DNA of 64,000 nucleotides from assembly GCF_000284295.1 (NCBI RefSeq), contig NC_017093.1, positions 1,302,001-1,366,000 of the forward strand, written 5' to 3'. The notes beneath the pieces were generated by a model. The model saw only the letters and a list, made by a program, of their open reading frames with translations, was not told the DNA's origin and searched no databases. Every line of letters begins with the position of its first letter. Within the stretch, counting starts at the first letter, position 1. This DNA comes from Actinoplanes missouriensis 431 (GTDB lineage: Bacteria > Actinomycetota > Actinomycetes > Mycobacteriales > Micromonosporaceae). Position numbers and translations under genes: made by a program. Positions 17,486 to 25,344 of this stretch are shown piece by piece.

Positions 17486-18751
17486 ATGTCGCAGCCGGTT
17501 GAGGTGGACGTCGTCATCATCGGCGGCGGGCTCGCCGGACTGTCGGCTGCCCGCCGGCTCGACCGCGCCGGAGTGGAATGGCTGCTCGTCGAGGCCTCCG
17601 ATCGGATCGGCGGACGCGTCGCCACCGACGTGGTCGACGGCTGGCACATGGACCGCGGCTTCCAGGTGATCAACACGGCGTACCCGCGGCTGCCCGCCCT
17701 GGTCGACATCGACGCGCTCGACATGCGCTACTTCACCTCCGGTGTGCTGGTCCGCCGCGGCGCCGACCTGCACCGGCTGGAGAACCCGCTGCGGGAACCG
17801 CTCGCCACACCCAAAACGCTGCTCTCCGGCGTCGGCAGCCTTGCCGACCGGCTCAAGTTCGCCGCCCTCGCCACCCGATGCGCCACCCTGCCCGCCGGCA
17901 AGATCCTCGACATGCCGGAGACCACCACCCAGGAGATGCTGCGCAGAGCCGGCATCTCGCACCGGATGATCGAGGAAGTGCTGCGGCCCTTCTTCTCCGG
18001 CGTCTTCGCCGACCGGTCCCTGGAGACCTCCAGCCACGTCGCCGCGATGACCCTGCGCTCGTTCGCCCGCGGCCGCCTCGGCGTGCCCGCCGCCGGGATG
18101 GCCGCCCTGCCCGCCGCGATCGCCGGCCCGCTGCCCTTCCCCCAGCTGCTGATCGGTGCCCGCACCCTCTCCATCGGCCCCGGCATCGTCGTCACCGACG
18201 GCGGCGAGATCCGCTGCCGCGCCATGATCGTCGCCACCGACCCGCTCGCCGCCTCCGAACTGCTCGGCGGCCGGGTGCCGCGCCCCGACATGCACGGGCT
18301 GACCACGTTCTACTTCGGGGCGCCGCGCGCACCCATCGACGAGCCGATCCTGCTCCTCGACGGCGACCGCCGCGAGATCATCGCCAACACCATCGTGATG
18401 AGCAACGCCGCACCCGAGTACGCGCCCGGCGGCATGAGCCTCATCGCGGCCTCCGTCGTCGGCGTCTCCGCACCCTCCAGCGCCTCGGAGGCGGTGATCC
18501 GGGTCGAACTGTCCCGGATCTACGGTGCGCCCACCGACGACTGGGAACTGCTCAACGTGGTGACCCTGCCGCACGCGCTGCCGGCCGCCCGGGTGCCGCA
18601 GAGCCGGCTCCGCAAACCGGTCGCCCTCGGCGACGGCATGTTCGTAGCGGGTGATCATCGCGACAGTCCCTCCATCCAAGGCGCGCTGGCCGGAGGGTGG
18701 CGCGCCGCCGGGGCTGTCCTGGCGGCGCTCGGCGCACACGTGGGGGTGTGA
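17486..18751 (+). CDS. FAD-dependent amine-oxidase-like oxidoreductase
   Basis: This is a 421-residue NAD(P)-binding Rossmann/flavin amine-oxidase superfamily protein. The N-terminal FAD motif is VVIIGGGLAGLSAARRL followed by EASDRIGGRVATD. The C-terminal FAD-binding motif is GDHRDSPSIQGALAGGWRAA. This layout is shared by protoporphyrinogen oxidases, phytoene desaturases and polyamine oxidases. The protein has no carotenoid neighbours, so the substrate is unknown. I chose the ATG at 17486 because TGAGGTGG lies just upstream; an in-frame GTG at 17480 is inside that site. A 56-residue gene follows 6 bases after the stop. Confidence 0.85.
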   Translation: MSQPVEVDVVIIGGGLAGLSAARRLDRAGVEWLLVEASDRIGGRVATDVVDGWHMDRGFQVINTAYPRLPALVDIDALDMRYFTSGVLVRRGADLHRLENPLREPLATPKTLLSGVGSLADRLKFAALATRCATLPAGKILDMPETTTQEMLRRAGISHRMIEEVLRPFFSGVFADRSLETSSHVAAMTLRSFARGRLGVPAAGMAALPAAIAGPLPFPQLLIGARTLSIGPGIVVTDGGEIRCRAMIVATDPLAASELLGGRVPRPDMHGLTTFYFGAPRAPIDEPILLLDGDRREIIANTIVMSNAAPEYAPGGMSLIAASVVGVSAPSSASEAVIRVELSRIYGAPTDDWELLNVVTLPHALPAARVPQSRLRKPVALGDGMFVAGDHRDSPSIQGALAGGWRAAGAVLAALGAHVGV

Positions 18752-18757
18752 CGGTCC

Positions 18758-18928
18758 ATGAGCGACGTCAATCCGGAGAATTACGCTGAATTCACCACGC
18801 AGGACGGGCCCGAAGAGCCGAGCGTGGGAGACGAGGGGCTGCCGCGCATCGAGGATCTGCAACCGCCGGACATGGTGGTCGACCCGTCCCGGCAGATCAT
18901 TCTCCTGCCGAATTCCCTGGTGCAGTGA
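18758..18928 (+). CDS. small acidic hypothetical protein (56 aa)
   Basis: This short ORF begins with ATG 6 bases after the flavoprotein stop and ends at TGA 18926-18928. The product starts MSDVNPENYAEF and ends with SRQIILLPNSLVQ. It is strongly acidic, rich in Pro/Glu/Asp, and has no Cys or membrane segment. Its close spacing and actinobacterial codon use support coding and co-expression with the oxidoreductase. I do not recognise the family. Confidence 0.6.
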   Translation: MSDVNPENYAEFTTQDGPEEPSVGDEGLPRIEDLQPPDMVVDPSRQIILLPNSLVQ

Positions 18929-18979
18929 TAGATCGCCTAGCTGTGGGAGCAGGGCACGGGATAGGATCGCCGCCGGTAC

Positions 18980-19034
18980 GGGCCGGTAGCTCAGTGGGTT
19001 AGAGCAGGGGACTCATAATCCCACGTCCCGACCA
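18980..19034 (+). pseudogene. truncated tRNA (5' half, CAT anticodon)
   Basis: The sequence matches the D arm and anticodon arm of the intact tRNA-Met immediately downstream: 36 nt (18986-19021 against 19042-19077) with one mismatch. After the anticodon stem it turns into ACGTCCCGACCAAG with no T arm or 3' acceptor strand. It therefore cannot fold into a functional tRNA. The direct repeat has a 56-nt offset, consistent with an old recombination or att-site scar. Confidence 0.75.
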
Positions 19035-19035
19035 A

Positions 19036-19109
19036 GGGGCTGTAGCTCAGTGGGTTAGAGCAGAGGACTCATAATCCTTCGGTCGCGGGTTCGAGTCCCG
19101 CCGGCCCCA
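19036..19109 (+). tRNA. tRNA-Met (anticodon CAT), CCA not encoded
   Basis: The acceptor GGGGCTG pairs with CGGCCCC, and the discriminator is A at 19109 followed by CCT, so the CCA end is added post-transcriptionally. The D arm is AGCTCAGTGGGTTAGAGC, the anticodon loop is CTCATAA and the T arm is GGTTCGAGTCC. CAT could also be tRNA-Ile2 after lysidine modification; the elongator Met type is the simpler reading. Foreign-looking genes start just beyond it. Confidence 0.92.
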
Positions 19110-19590
19110 CCTGCGAAAACGTGGCGTTCTTTCACCTTCCGAGGTGGATGGACGCCGCATGCGCGAGTCGTCTGGTTGATCGATACTTACCGAAATGCGC
19201 AGCGTGTGGACAAAAACTGGCCCATCTAGAGGGCTTGGGCGTCCTGTAGCGCAAAGTTGCGATATGACCTCGATCACACCTCCCTCTCGTTGTCCAAGCC
19301 CAACGGTTTTGTCCAAACCTAGGCAGTACGCGTCTCCGCGCCGGCTCACGTTACGAGCGTCGCAACCATCCGGCGCAGACCTGCACACCGTCACGAGCAA
19401 ACGTGACCAGACCCGCGAACAAGCCGGTTCTCAGTAGTCACCGGCACGAGGAAGGGCGGCTGGTGGAACCGGCCCTTCCCGGTCGCGTCCGTCGTGCTGG
19501 GCGGCCCTGACCCAGGGCGCGAGGCTGCGACCAGCATGCCGCGGTCCTCCACCCCGAGCCCTCCGTGTGTAGTAGATGTGCTCGCAGCGG
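19110..19590. other. 480-bp low-GC spacer with nested inverted repeats and a hairpin
   Basis: No credible gene is present. GC is visibly lower than in the flanks. Nested inverted repeats occupy 19208-19314: outer arms GGACAAAA / TTTTGTCC and inner arms GGGCTTGG / CCAAGCCC (19231-19238, 19294-19301). At 19450-19479 GGAAGGGC / GCCCTTCC forms a hairpin about 110 bases beyond the stop of the minus-strand ParB-like gene and may terminate it. The antisense ORF through the tRNA is an artefact. Confidence 0.5.
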
Positions 19591-20934
19591 TTAGAAGAAG
19601 GCTGCACGGATCGTTCCTACGTCCGGGGTGAAGCCTTTCCACTCCCAGTCGCTGTCCTTGTCACTGCTCGTGTCGGCATGAAAGGTTCGGTGGCACTCCG
19701 TGTCGATCACTTCGTTTTCGGTGATGCGGAACTCCAGGATCCTCGTCGGGGACGAGGGGTCCGACTTGGCGATGTGGTGGGCGGCTGCCAGCCGGTGGTT
19801 GCCGTCCAGGACCAGGCGGCGGGAGCGGCCGTCGCCGCAGATCAGCTCGTAGGTCAGGACGCAGACCGTCGGCACGACCGCCTTACGCAGAAGGCGGACC
19901 TGATTCTCGATGCCCTTGGTACGCAGGCCTTGCGGGATGGAACCATGCATGACGGGCTGCGGGTAAACGGGGATGCCGGGTGAATAGTCGATGCGGTCGT
20001 GGCGGGCTGGCTCGGCCAGCTTGTCGTTACGCACGTTGACGGGCGTCAGGGTGGCTCTATCGTTGCTGTACTCCAGGTACCACGGGGTGAGCCAGTCCGA
20101 TGTTGCCGTCGGGTCGTGTATGTAAACGCTGCAAACTATGTGTTGGTGGGCGCGCAGCAGGACATTCCAGTCGGCGATCACGGTCAGCTCGCGGCGGTAC
20201 AGCATGCGCAGGCGGTTCAGGCGATCCAGGGTGTTGGTGTCGTTGCTGGCGATCTTGGTTAGCTGTCGGGATTGGGTGCCGGTCAGCTGGCTCTGGCGGA
20301 TGATGGCCTGGCCGACGCTCACCGCGAAGGTGATGTGGTGGATCATGCTCTGCAGCTCAGTGCGGCGGACGGTGGCGCGGGCCCCGTAACCATCAGCGAG
20401 CGTGCGGGCGTCGTCGACGAGGTCGGCTGCGCCGTCCTTGAGGCCGGTCCAGACAGAACGGGGTAGGGCGTGGGCGCGTGCGAACGTGCCGAAGGTGAGG
20501 TCGCTGTACGAGTCGGTGATCTTCGCCACGAGCTTGCTCTGCTCGGCACGACTGGCCCGGGAGTAGTGCTGCAGCGCTGCCCTGGCGTCAGCGGCGATAC
20601 GCAGCGCCTGGGCGTCGTGGCCGGCGAAGCTGCGTGCGCTGCTCATGGACAGAGCCCCCATCGAGGTGATCAGTTCGGAGTTGGCTAGCGCCTCCGCGCG
20701 CCGCTCGCCTCTGCGGCCGACCAACATTGCCAGGCCGAAGAAGATAAGGCCGGTGACTACCTGGGTGGTCTGAGCCATCCAGTCGCCCCAATGCCACGAC
20801 GGGTCGAGCGTGCCCGCCAGCCATCCCAGGCCTAACGGCGGTCCAACCGACAGGGTTGCGGCCAGCGTCACGAACAGCGCGGTGTCTCGCCGCCGGTCCC
20901 GCCGCTCAACGTCTGCCTGATTCTCCTCCGTCAT
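19591..20934 (-). CDS. membrane protein with C-terminal ParB/sulfiredoxin-like domain
   Basis: This is a 447-residue protein of unrecognised family. Two hydrophobic segments near residues 18-40 and 52-72 form an N-terminal membrane hairpin. A long mostly helical region (about 80-240) follows, then an alpha/beta part. The C-terminus contains LDGNHRLAAAH at about 376-386, which matches the ParB/Srx-like 'DGxHRLAA' nucleotide-binding motif. VPTVCVLTYELICGDG precedes it. Codon use is less GC-biased than in neighbours, which suggests transfer. It is divergent from the kinase-like gene, with overlapping 5' ends. Function is unknown; the domain can act as an NTP-binding or nuclease module. Confidence 0.75.
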   Translation of the reverse strand: MTEENQADVERRDRRRDTALFVTLAATLSVGPPLGLGWLAGTLDPSWHWGDWMAQTTQVVTGLIFFGLAMLVGRRGERRAEALANSELITSMGALSMSSARSFAGHDAQALRIAADARAALQHYSRASRAEQSKLVAKITDSYSDLTFGTFARAHALPRSVWTGLKDGAADLVDDARTLADGYGARATVRRTELQSMIHHITFAVSVGQAIIRQSQLTGTQSRQLTKIASNDTNTLDRLNRLRMLYRRELTVIADWNVLLRAHQHIVCSVYIHDPTATSDWLTPWYLEYSNDRATLTPVNVRNDKLAEPARHDRIDYSPGIPVYPQPVMHGSIPQGLRTKGIENQVRLLRKAVVPTVCVLTYELICGDGRSRRLVLDGNHRLAAAHHIAKSDPSSPTRILEFRITENEVIDTECHRTFHADTSSDKDSDWEWKGFTPDVGTIRAAFF

Positions 20935-20974
20935 GCCGTCCTCCGCTGGGCGACTGGAGTGGGCCGGGCCTGCA

Positions 20975-21943
20975 ATGTCAAGCTACATAGTGATGTCCAG
21001 CGATGCTCTCGGCGTGGCCGTGGCGGCCCAGCGCCGGCGGGTCCCGAAGATGGACCGGCCCGCGTTCGAGCGCGCGGTCCTGGTGCTGCACGGCCTGATC
21101 GAGGCACTTGGGCTGGCAGGCTTCGCCGGTTCGGTAGTCCAGGATGGCAAGCCGCGGCTTCTGCTGCGCTTCGCGGCGGCGCCGGGATTCGCTCACGGCG
21201 CGGTCCTCAAGGTGTACGGTGACCGGCCCCGCGGTGAGGGTCCGCTGCTCGCTGCGTGGGGTGCGTGCGGAGTACCAACCCCACTCGTGCGTTATGGCGA
21301 GGCGGCTGGCGGCAGTTGGTTGCTGTTGGAATACCTGGACCTCACCCCGGTCGACCTCAGCTCGTCCGGCGCGTGCGCGGCTATGACTGACATGCTGGCA
21401 AGCTGGGGTGATGTCATGCACGCCGAGTCCAGCGAGGCGGCGCCGTTCCTACGGTCACTGCCCGACGTGATGCTGCCGCGCTGGCGGCAAGCGATCGGGG
21501 CGCTGCGTCGCGTCGACGCGCCGGTTCAGCGGCACTGGGCCGTGTTGGCAGAGCGGAGCTACGCGCATGGCCCGGCTCGGCCGCTGCACGGCGACCTGGC
21601 TGCAGCGAACCTGGGGATCGCCGCCGGACGGCTCGTGATCTTCGACGCCTCGGCCCTGGCCGGACCGGCCGCCTTTGACGCCGCACGGTGGGCGGCACGG
21701 CTGGCCCGCTTTGGCGTCGACCCCCGTGCGGCATACGAGCGCTGGGCCGAGCGAGAAGGGCTAGGGCCGGCGGGAGCGTTACTGGGCGTGGAGTGCGTGC
21801 TAGAGGCCGGCGCACTGATCGCCGCCCACCCGGACGTAGCCGAAGCGCTCCTGCGAGTGGCGGCAGCGCTGCTGGACGAGAATGAAACGTTGGCGAAGGC
21901 GGCGAGCCGCAAGGCAGATCAGGCATGTGATCACGGGTGGTGA
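20975..21943 (+). CDS. APH-like phosphotransferase family protein
   Basis: This 322-residue protein has the aminoglycoside-phosphotransferase/choline-kinase fold. The Brenner-type catalytic loop LHGDLAAANLG (HGD near residue 205) is followed by LVIFDASALAGPAAFDAARWAARL, which holds the magnesium-binding Asp. The N-lobe has GAVLKVYGDRP with a candidate ATP-binding Lys. The start is uncertain: ATGs at 20933, 20975 and 20993 are in frame, and 20975 avoids overlapping the divergent gene. The last ~6 residues (ACDHGW) and the stop appear to come from the disrupted antiporter it abuts, so the original C-terminus may have been lost. The substrate is unknown. Confidence 0.75.
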   Translation: MSSYIVMSSDALGVAVAAQRRRVPKMDRPAFERAVLVLHGLIEALGLAGFAGSVVQDGKPRLLLRFAAAPGFAHGAVLKVYGDRPRGEGPLLAAWGACGVPTPLVRYGEAAGGSWLLLEYLDLTPVDLSSSGACAAMTDMLASWGDVMHAESSEAAPFLRSLPDVMLPRWRQAIGALRRVDAPVQRHWAVLAERSYAHGPARPLHGDLAAANLGIAAGRLVIFDASALAGPAAFDAARWAARLARFGVDPRAAYERWAEREGLGPAGALLGVECVLEAGALIAAHPDVAEALLRVAAALLDENETLAKAASRKADQACDHGW

Positions 21944-22334
21944 CGACCCGGACCCGGTCGCCGAGAAGCAGCCGGGTGGTGGGGGTCGCGATCAGGTCGT
22001 GGTCACCACGCCGTACCCGGGTGAGGAGCGCGCCGAGCCGGTGCGGCAGGTCCAGATCCGCGACGGCGATGCCCACCAGCGCGGGAGCGGAGACGGTGAT
22101 GCGGCGGAAGTCGAGGGTGCCGCGGTCCAGGGACAGCGCGGACCGGGCGTCGACCCGGACCAGGATCAGGTAGGTGACCAGCGCGCCGACACCGACGCCC
22201 ACGAAGAAGACGGCGGCGACACCGAGCGAGACGCCGCGGATCCGGACACCGCCGAGCAGATGCCCGAGGCCGAGGACGAGCACGCACAGTAGGACCGTGT
22301 TGGCCGCAAGCATGTTGATCAAAGGTGAGGTCAT
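21926..22334 (-). pseudogene. AspT/YidE-type antiporter remnant (internally deleted, 3' truncated)
   Basis: Reading from ATG 22334 gives the N-terminal membrane segment of an aspartate:alanine-exchanger/YidE-family transporter (MTSPLINMLAANTVLLC, then LGHLLGGVRIRGVSLG). The sequence then jumps to a TrkA-C/RCK_C-type domain (ITVSAPALVGIAVADLDL and DLIATPTTRLLLGDRVRVVT). It lacks the four or so intervening membrane helices. The homology stops at about 21926, where the kinase gene's 3' end begins on the other strand. A complete family member has over 500 residues; about 135 remain. It is probably broken by the deletion and by the island insertion. Confidence 0.7.
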
Positions 22335-22350
22335 TCCGCGCATCACGCGC

Positions 22351-23208
22351 TTACGCGGCGGCCGATGGGCGGTTCGCTCTCGGGAGACTCCGCTGGGCGG
22401 GAACGCGGGGGTTCAGTGCTGTGCCGCCATGGAGCCGGTGAGCTCCCGATCGCGGTACGGGTGGTCCGGCCGCCGGATTCGGTCGGCTGACCGTGGCGTC
22501 CTGTCCGCGCTCGACCGGCACCCGATCGGCCCGCGGGTAGAGGAGCGGAACCAGCCCGCACGTCAGCGCCACTCCCGCTGCCTGGGCCAGCAGGAAACCC
22601 GGCACGGAAGCGGGCGCGATGCCGGCCTCGGTGCCGGTGAACATCCGCGCGATGGTCACGGCCGGGTTGGCGAAGCACGTGGACGAGGTGAACCAGCAGG
22701 CCGCGCCGATGTAGGCGCCGACCGCACCGGGGCCGGACGCGCCCCGACCGCTTCGTGTGAGCGCGGCGATGAGGACGAGCAGGCCGGTGGTGGCGACGAC
22801 CTCGCTGAGCAGGATGTGGCCGCCGGACCGGGTGGTGTCCGCGATGGCCGTCACGGGCCGGTCGAACATCGCGTTACCCAGAGCCGTACCCGCGAGCGCG
22901 CCGGTGACCTGCGCGCCGACGTACCCGATCAGTTCTTTCGTGGTGAGGCCGGTCCCGGTCCGGCGGCCGAGGATCCAGTCGGCCGCGGACACGGCCGGGT
23001 TGAAGTGCGCCCGGGAGACCGGTCCGAAGGTGTGGATGGCGGCGACCAGGGCGAGCGCGACGGCGCAGGAGTTCTGCAGCAGCCGGACGCCCGCGTCGCC
23101 CGGCGACAGGTCGGCCGCCATGGCGCTCGTGCCCACCACGGCCACGAGCAGGAGGGCCGTGCCGAGGAACTCGGCGAGGAGCCGCTGAGTCAGTGACGGA
23201 TGTTTCAT
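22351..23208 (-). CDS. MIP-family aquaporin / glycerol-facilitator-like channel
   Basis: This is a six-helix channel of 285 residues with both asparagine boxes: SRAHFNPAVSAADW in the first half and TCFANPAVTIARMF in the second. An N-terminal LLAEFLGTALLLVAVVG is also typical of the family. The C-terminal ~55 residues are Pro/Arg-rich and probably cytoplasmic. GGAG precedes the ATG at 23208 by about 8 bases; I rejected an upstream in-frame ATG because it bypasses this site. It could pass water, glycerol or small metalloids. It is not next to the glycerol locus at 40-46 kb. Confidence 0.9.
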   Translation of the reverse strand: MKHPSLTQRLLAEFLGTALLLVAVVGTSAMAADLSPGDAGVRLLQNSCAVALALVAAIHTFGPVSRAHFNPAVSAADWILGRRTGTGLTTKELIGYVGAQVTGALAGTALGNAMFDRPVTAIADTTRSGGHILLSEVVATTGLLVLIAALTRSGRGASGPGAVGAYIGAACWFTSSTCFANPAVTIARMFTGTEAGIAPASVPGFLLAQAAGVALTCGLVPLLYPRADRVPVERGQDATVSRPNPAAGPPVPRSGAHRLHGGTALNPRVPAQRSLPRANRPSAAA

Positions 23209-23355
23209 TCTTGCTCCAGCCACTATGCCGGGCAGCGGCGAGCCGACGTCTGTCGTCCTCGTTCGCAGCCTAGGAATGCGGCCGGTCGCTGGTCAGGGCC
23301 ATCCGGCCGGGCCGGCCCGGGCTCAAGAGCACATTCCTGCTCGGGGCGCCGGCGG

Positions 23356-23997
23356 CTACACCGGCCGGGGCTCGCGGGCTCTCTGCGGGAAGAGCAGCAG
23401 CGCGCCGATCAGGAAGCACAGCGCCCCCAGTGCCGTGCAGCTGTTCACCACCGTCGCGTTGAGCTCGTCGCCGGCTGCGGGGATGACGTACGACGCCGCT
23501 GCCGAGGCCCCGAACGCGAGGCAGCCGAGCAGGTTCACCGTGGCGATCGCCGACTCCAGGGTCCGGCGCGGGAGGCTCAGCAGGTGGCCGGTGACCTGGA
23601 CGTACGCCAGGTATCCGGAGATCAGGAAGCAGATCGAGCCGAACGCGTCGGGCCGCCACACCAGGCGGTCGTAGTCGGGGGAGTCGAAGCCGAGCTGCAG
23701 GGCGCGGAAGGTCGTGGCGTTGAAGAACAGCGTCCCGACGAATTGCACGCCGCTGCTCCACCTGTCGAGCCGGGGCGGCTCGGCGCTGAGCAGCTTCGTG
23801 TCCCACCATTGCAGCCCGGCCGCCGTGGTGAAGAAGAGCGATCCCACGAAGAAGACCAGGCCGTCCACGCCCGGGCCGACGAGCTGTGCGAAGGCCGGGA
23901 TGGGGGCGACGAGGAAGCAGGTCGACCCGGCGGCGAACAGGGCGGCGATCCACCAGGTCGTCCGGGAGTGTCGGCTCGCGGGCATGGACAAGTCCAT
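23356..23997 (-). CDS. YrhK-like multi-pass membrane protein
   Basis: This is about 213 residues with five or six membrane spans. Repeated motifs FFVGSLFFTTAAGLQ, FVGTLFFNATTFRAL and FGSICFLISGYLAY resemble the YrhK-domain repeat found in actinobacterial membrane proteins of unknown role. It is a duplicated-repeat protein, with each unit having a G-S-x-x-F core. The start is uncertain: ATG 23997 is used, while ATG 24072 would extend it across the divergent lipoprotein start. No ribosome site decides the matter. Confidence 0.7.
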   Translation of the reverse strand: MDLSMPASRHSRTTWWIAALFAAGSTCFLVAPIPAFAQLVGPGVDGLVFFVGSLFFTTAAGLQWWDTKLLSAEPPRLDRWSSGVQFVGTLFFNATTFRALQLGFDSPDYDRLVWRPDAFGSICFLISGYLAYVQVTGHLLSLPRRTLESAIATVNLLGCLAFGASAAASYVIPAAGDELNATVVNSCTALGALCFLIGALLLFPQRAREPRPV

Positions 23998-24070
23998 CCC
24001 GGGGAGGCCCGTCGGCGCGTCATCCCGGCGGGATGACTGAGGTGGCGCCCCGGGCTCTAGATTGACGTCC

Positions 24071-24604
24071 ATGAAAAGTCTCGGCCGGCTCCTGGCCCTG
24101 CCGGCCCTGCTCGCGGTCGCCCTGGCCGGCTGCGGACCCGGCGCCCGGGAGGCGTCGCCACCGGCTCGGGGCGCGGCCTGTATGGCCGATCCGGGCGCGG
24201 ACGACGGGTACTGCGATCGCTTCATGGCCGACCTCGGCCGGCGCACGCCGCTCCCCGCCGACCAGGCGGAACCGGCGCGGGCCGCAGAGACCGCCGTGGC
24301 GCAGGCGCTCTCCGGCCGGGTCCTGGACCGCTGCAACGGCGGCGAGGGCTCCTGCGCGGAGCTGACCGCGTGGGGCGAGCGACCGGCCACACCGGACGAG
24401 ATCCGCGACCGACTCGCCCCGATCGACCCCGCCGCGGTGGTCCGCGTGTCAGGTCCCGCCGATCCCGGGGTCACCGGCAGTGTGGTCTTCGGCGCGCTCG
24501 TCGGCACCATCTGCGTCTACGGCCACCAGCGCTTCAACAAGGGACCGGACCGGGTGTACGCCGGAGGCCCGCTCCCGGACGGCACGTGCCTCGCTGATCA
24601 GTAG
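24071..24604 (+). CDS. hypothetical lipoprotein
   Basis: This is a 177-residue secreted protein with signal peptide SLGRLLALPALLAVALAG and lipobox LAGC. The mature part has four further cysteines (CMADPGADDGYCD, DRCNGGEGSC), likely disulfide-bonded, and ends VYAGGPLPDGTCLADQ. I do not recognise the family. It is divergent from the YrhK-like gene and its 3' end overlaps the convergent transglycosylase-like gene by 7 bases. Confidence 0.75.
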   Translation: MKSLGRLLALPALLAVALAGCGPGAREASPPARGAACMADPGADDGYCDRFMADLGRRTPLPADQAEPARAAETAVAQALSGRVLDRCNGGEGSCAELTAWGERPATPDEIRDRLAPIDPAAVVRVSGPADPGVTGSVVFGALVGTICVYGHQRFNKGPDRVYAGGPLPDGTCLADQ

Positions 24605-25254
24605 TGCCCGTTGTTCTGGAAGTAGTTCCAGGCGCCGCACGGTGACTGATAGCGGCCCTTCACGTACCCCAGGCCCCATGTGATCTGGGTCGCCGGGTTG
24701 CTCTTCCAGTCGGCGCCGGCCGAGGCCATCTTCCTGCCGGGCAGCGCCTGGGGAATGCCGTAGGCGCCGGAGCTGCGGTTCTCCGCCTTGTAGTTCCAGC
24801 CGCTCTCCTTGTTCCACAGCTGGTTGAGGCAGGGGAACTCGGCGATCCCGAAACCGGCCTGGAGCATCAGCGTGCAGCCGATCGCCCGGCTGCCGTTGAA
24901 CTCCTTGCAGGAGCCCGGGATCGGCCCGTCGAAGGGCACCGGCCCGGCGGCCTCCGCCTTCTTCTTCTCGATCTTCTTGGTCTCCAGGGTGCGCGCCTGC
25001 TTGGCGGCCCGTTTCGCCTCGGAGGCCGCCTTCTCGGCGGCCTCGTCCTCCGCCTCGTGCCGCATCGCGCGGTCCGCGGTGTGCTGGTTCTGCCGTTCCT
25101 TGAGCAGCTGCACGTCGCTGACCTCGGCCCGGGTGAGCGCGACCGGCGCCGGCGTCTCGTGCTGCTGTCCTAGATAGACACCGCCGACCAGGCCGGCGAG
25201 CAGGACCGCTACCGAGGCAGTGCGGGCACCGGCCTTCTTCCAGGCGTGGGTCAC
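24598..25254 (-). CDS. secreted lytic-transglycosylase-like protein
   Basis: This is a 218-residue protein with an N-terminal membrane/signal helix (TASVAVLLAGLVGGVYLG), a charged coiled-coil middle (about residues 45-105, rich in Lys/Glu/Ala) and a C-terminal lysozyme-like domain. The C-terminal domain has CLNQLWNKESGWNYKAENRSSGAYGIPQALPG, with catalytic-type E in KESGW, and ITWGLGYVKGRYQSPCGAW. This is the SLT-like domain common in actinobacterial secreted transglycosylases and resuscitation-type proteins. GGAAGGG is 8 bases before the GTG start. The probable role is peptidoglycan remodelling outside the membrane. Confidence 0.88.
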   Translation of the reverse strand: MTHAWKKAGARTASVAVLLAGLVGGVYLGQQHETPAPVALTRAEVSDVQLLKERQNQHTADRAMRHEAEDEAAEKAASEAKRAAKQARTLETKKIEKKKAEAAGPVPFDGPIPGSCKEFNGSRAIGCTLMLQAGFGIAEFPCLNQLWNKESGWNYKAENRSSGAYGIPQALPGRKMASAGADWKSNPATQITWGLGYVKGRYQSPCGAWNYFQNNGHY

Positions 25255-25344
25255 CGGGCATCCCTTCCGAGGCTGTACGAGGAAGCGCCTGAGAGTACGA
25301 CGTGACGACCCGTTCCGTGCAACCGCTGTAGCGCGATCGGGCGG

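Noticed and set aside
19047..19400. Minus-strand ORF of 117 codons across tRNA-Met
   Set aside because: Its C-terminal RRDSNPRPKDYESSALTH is the familiar translation of antisense tRNA sequence and is a well-known false annotation.
22174..23196. 340-codon plus-strand ORF over the aquaporin
   Set aside because: The minus strand carries both NPA boxes and membrane helices; the plus product is Arg/Gly-rich with no domain.
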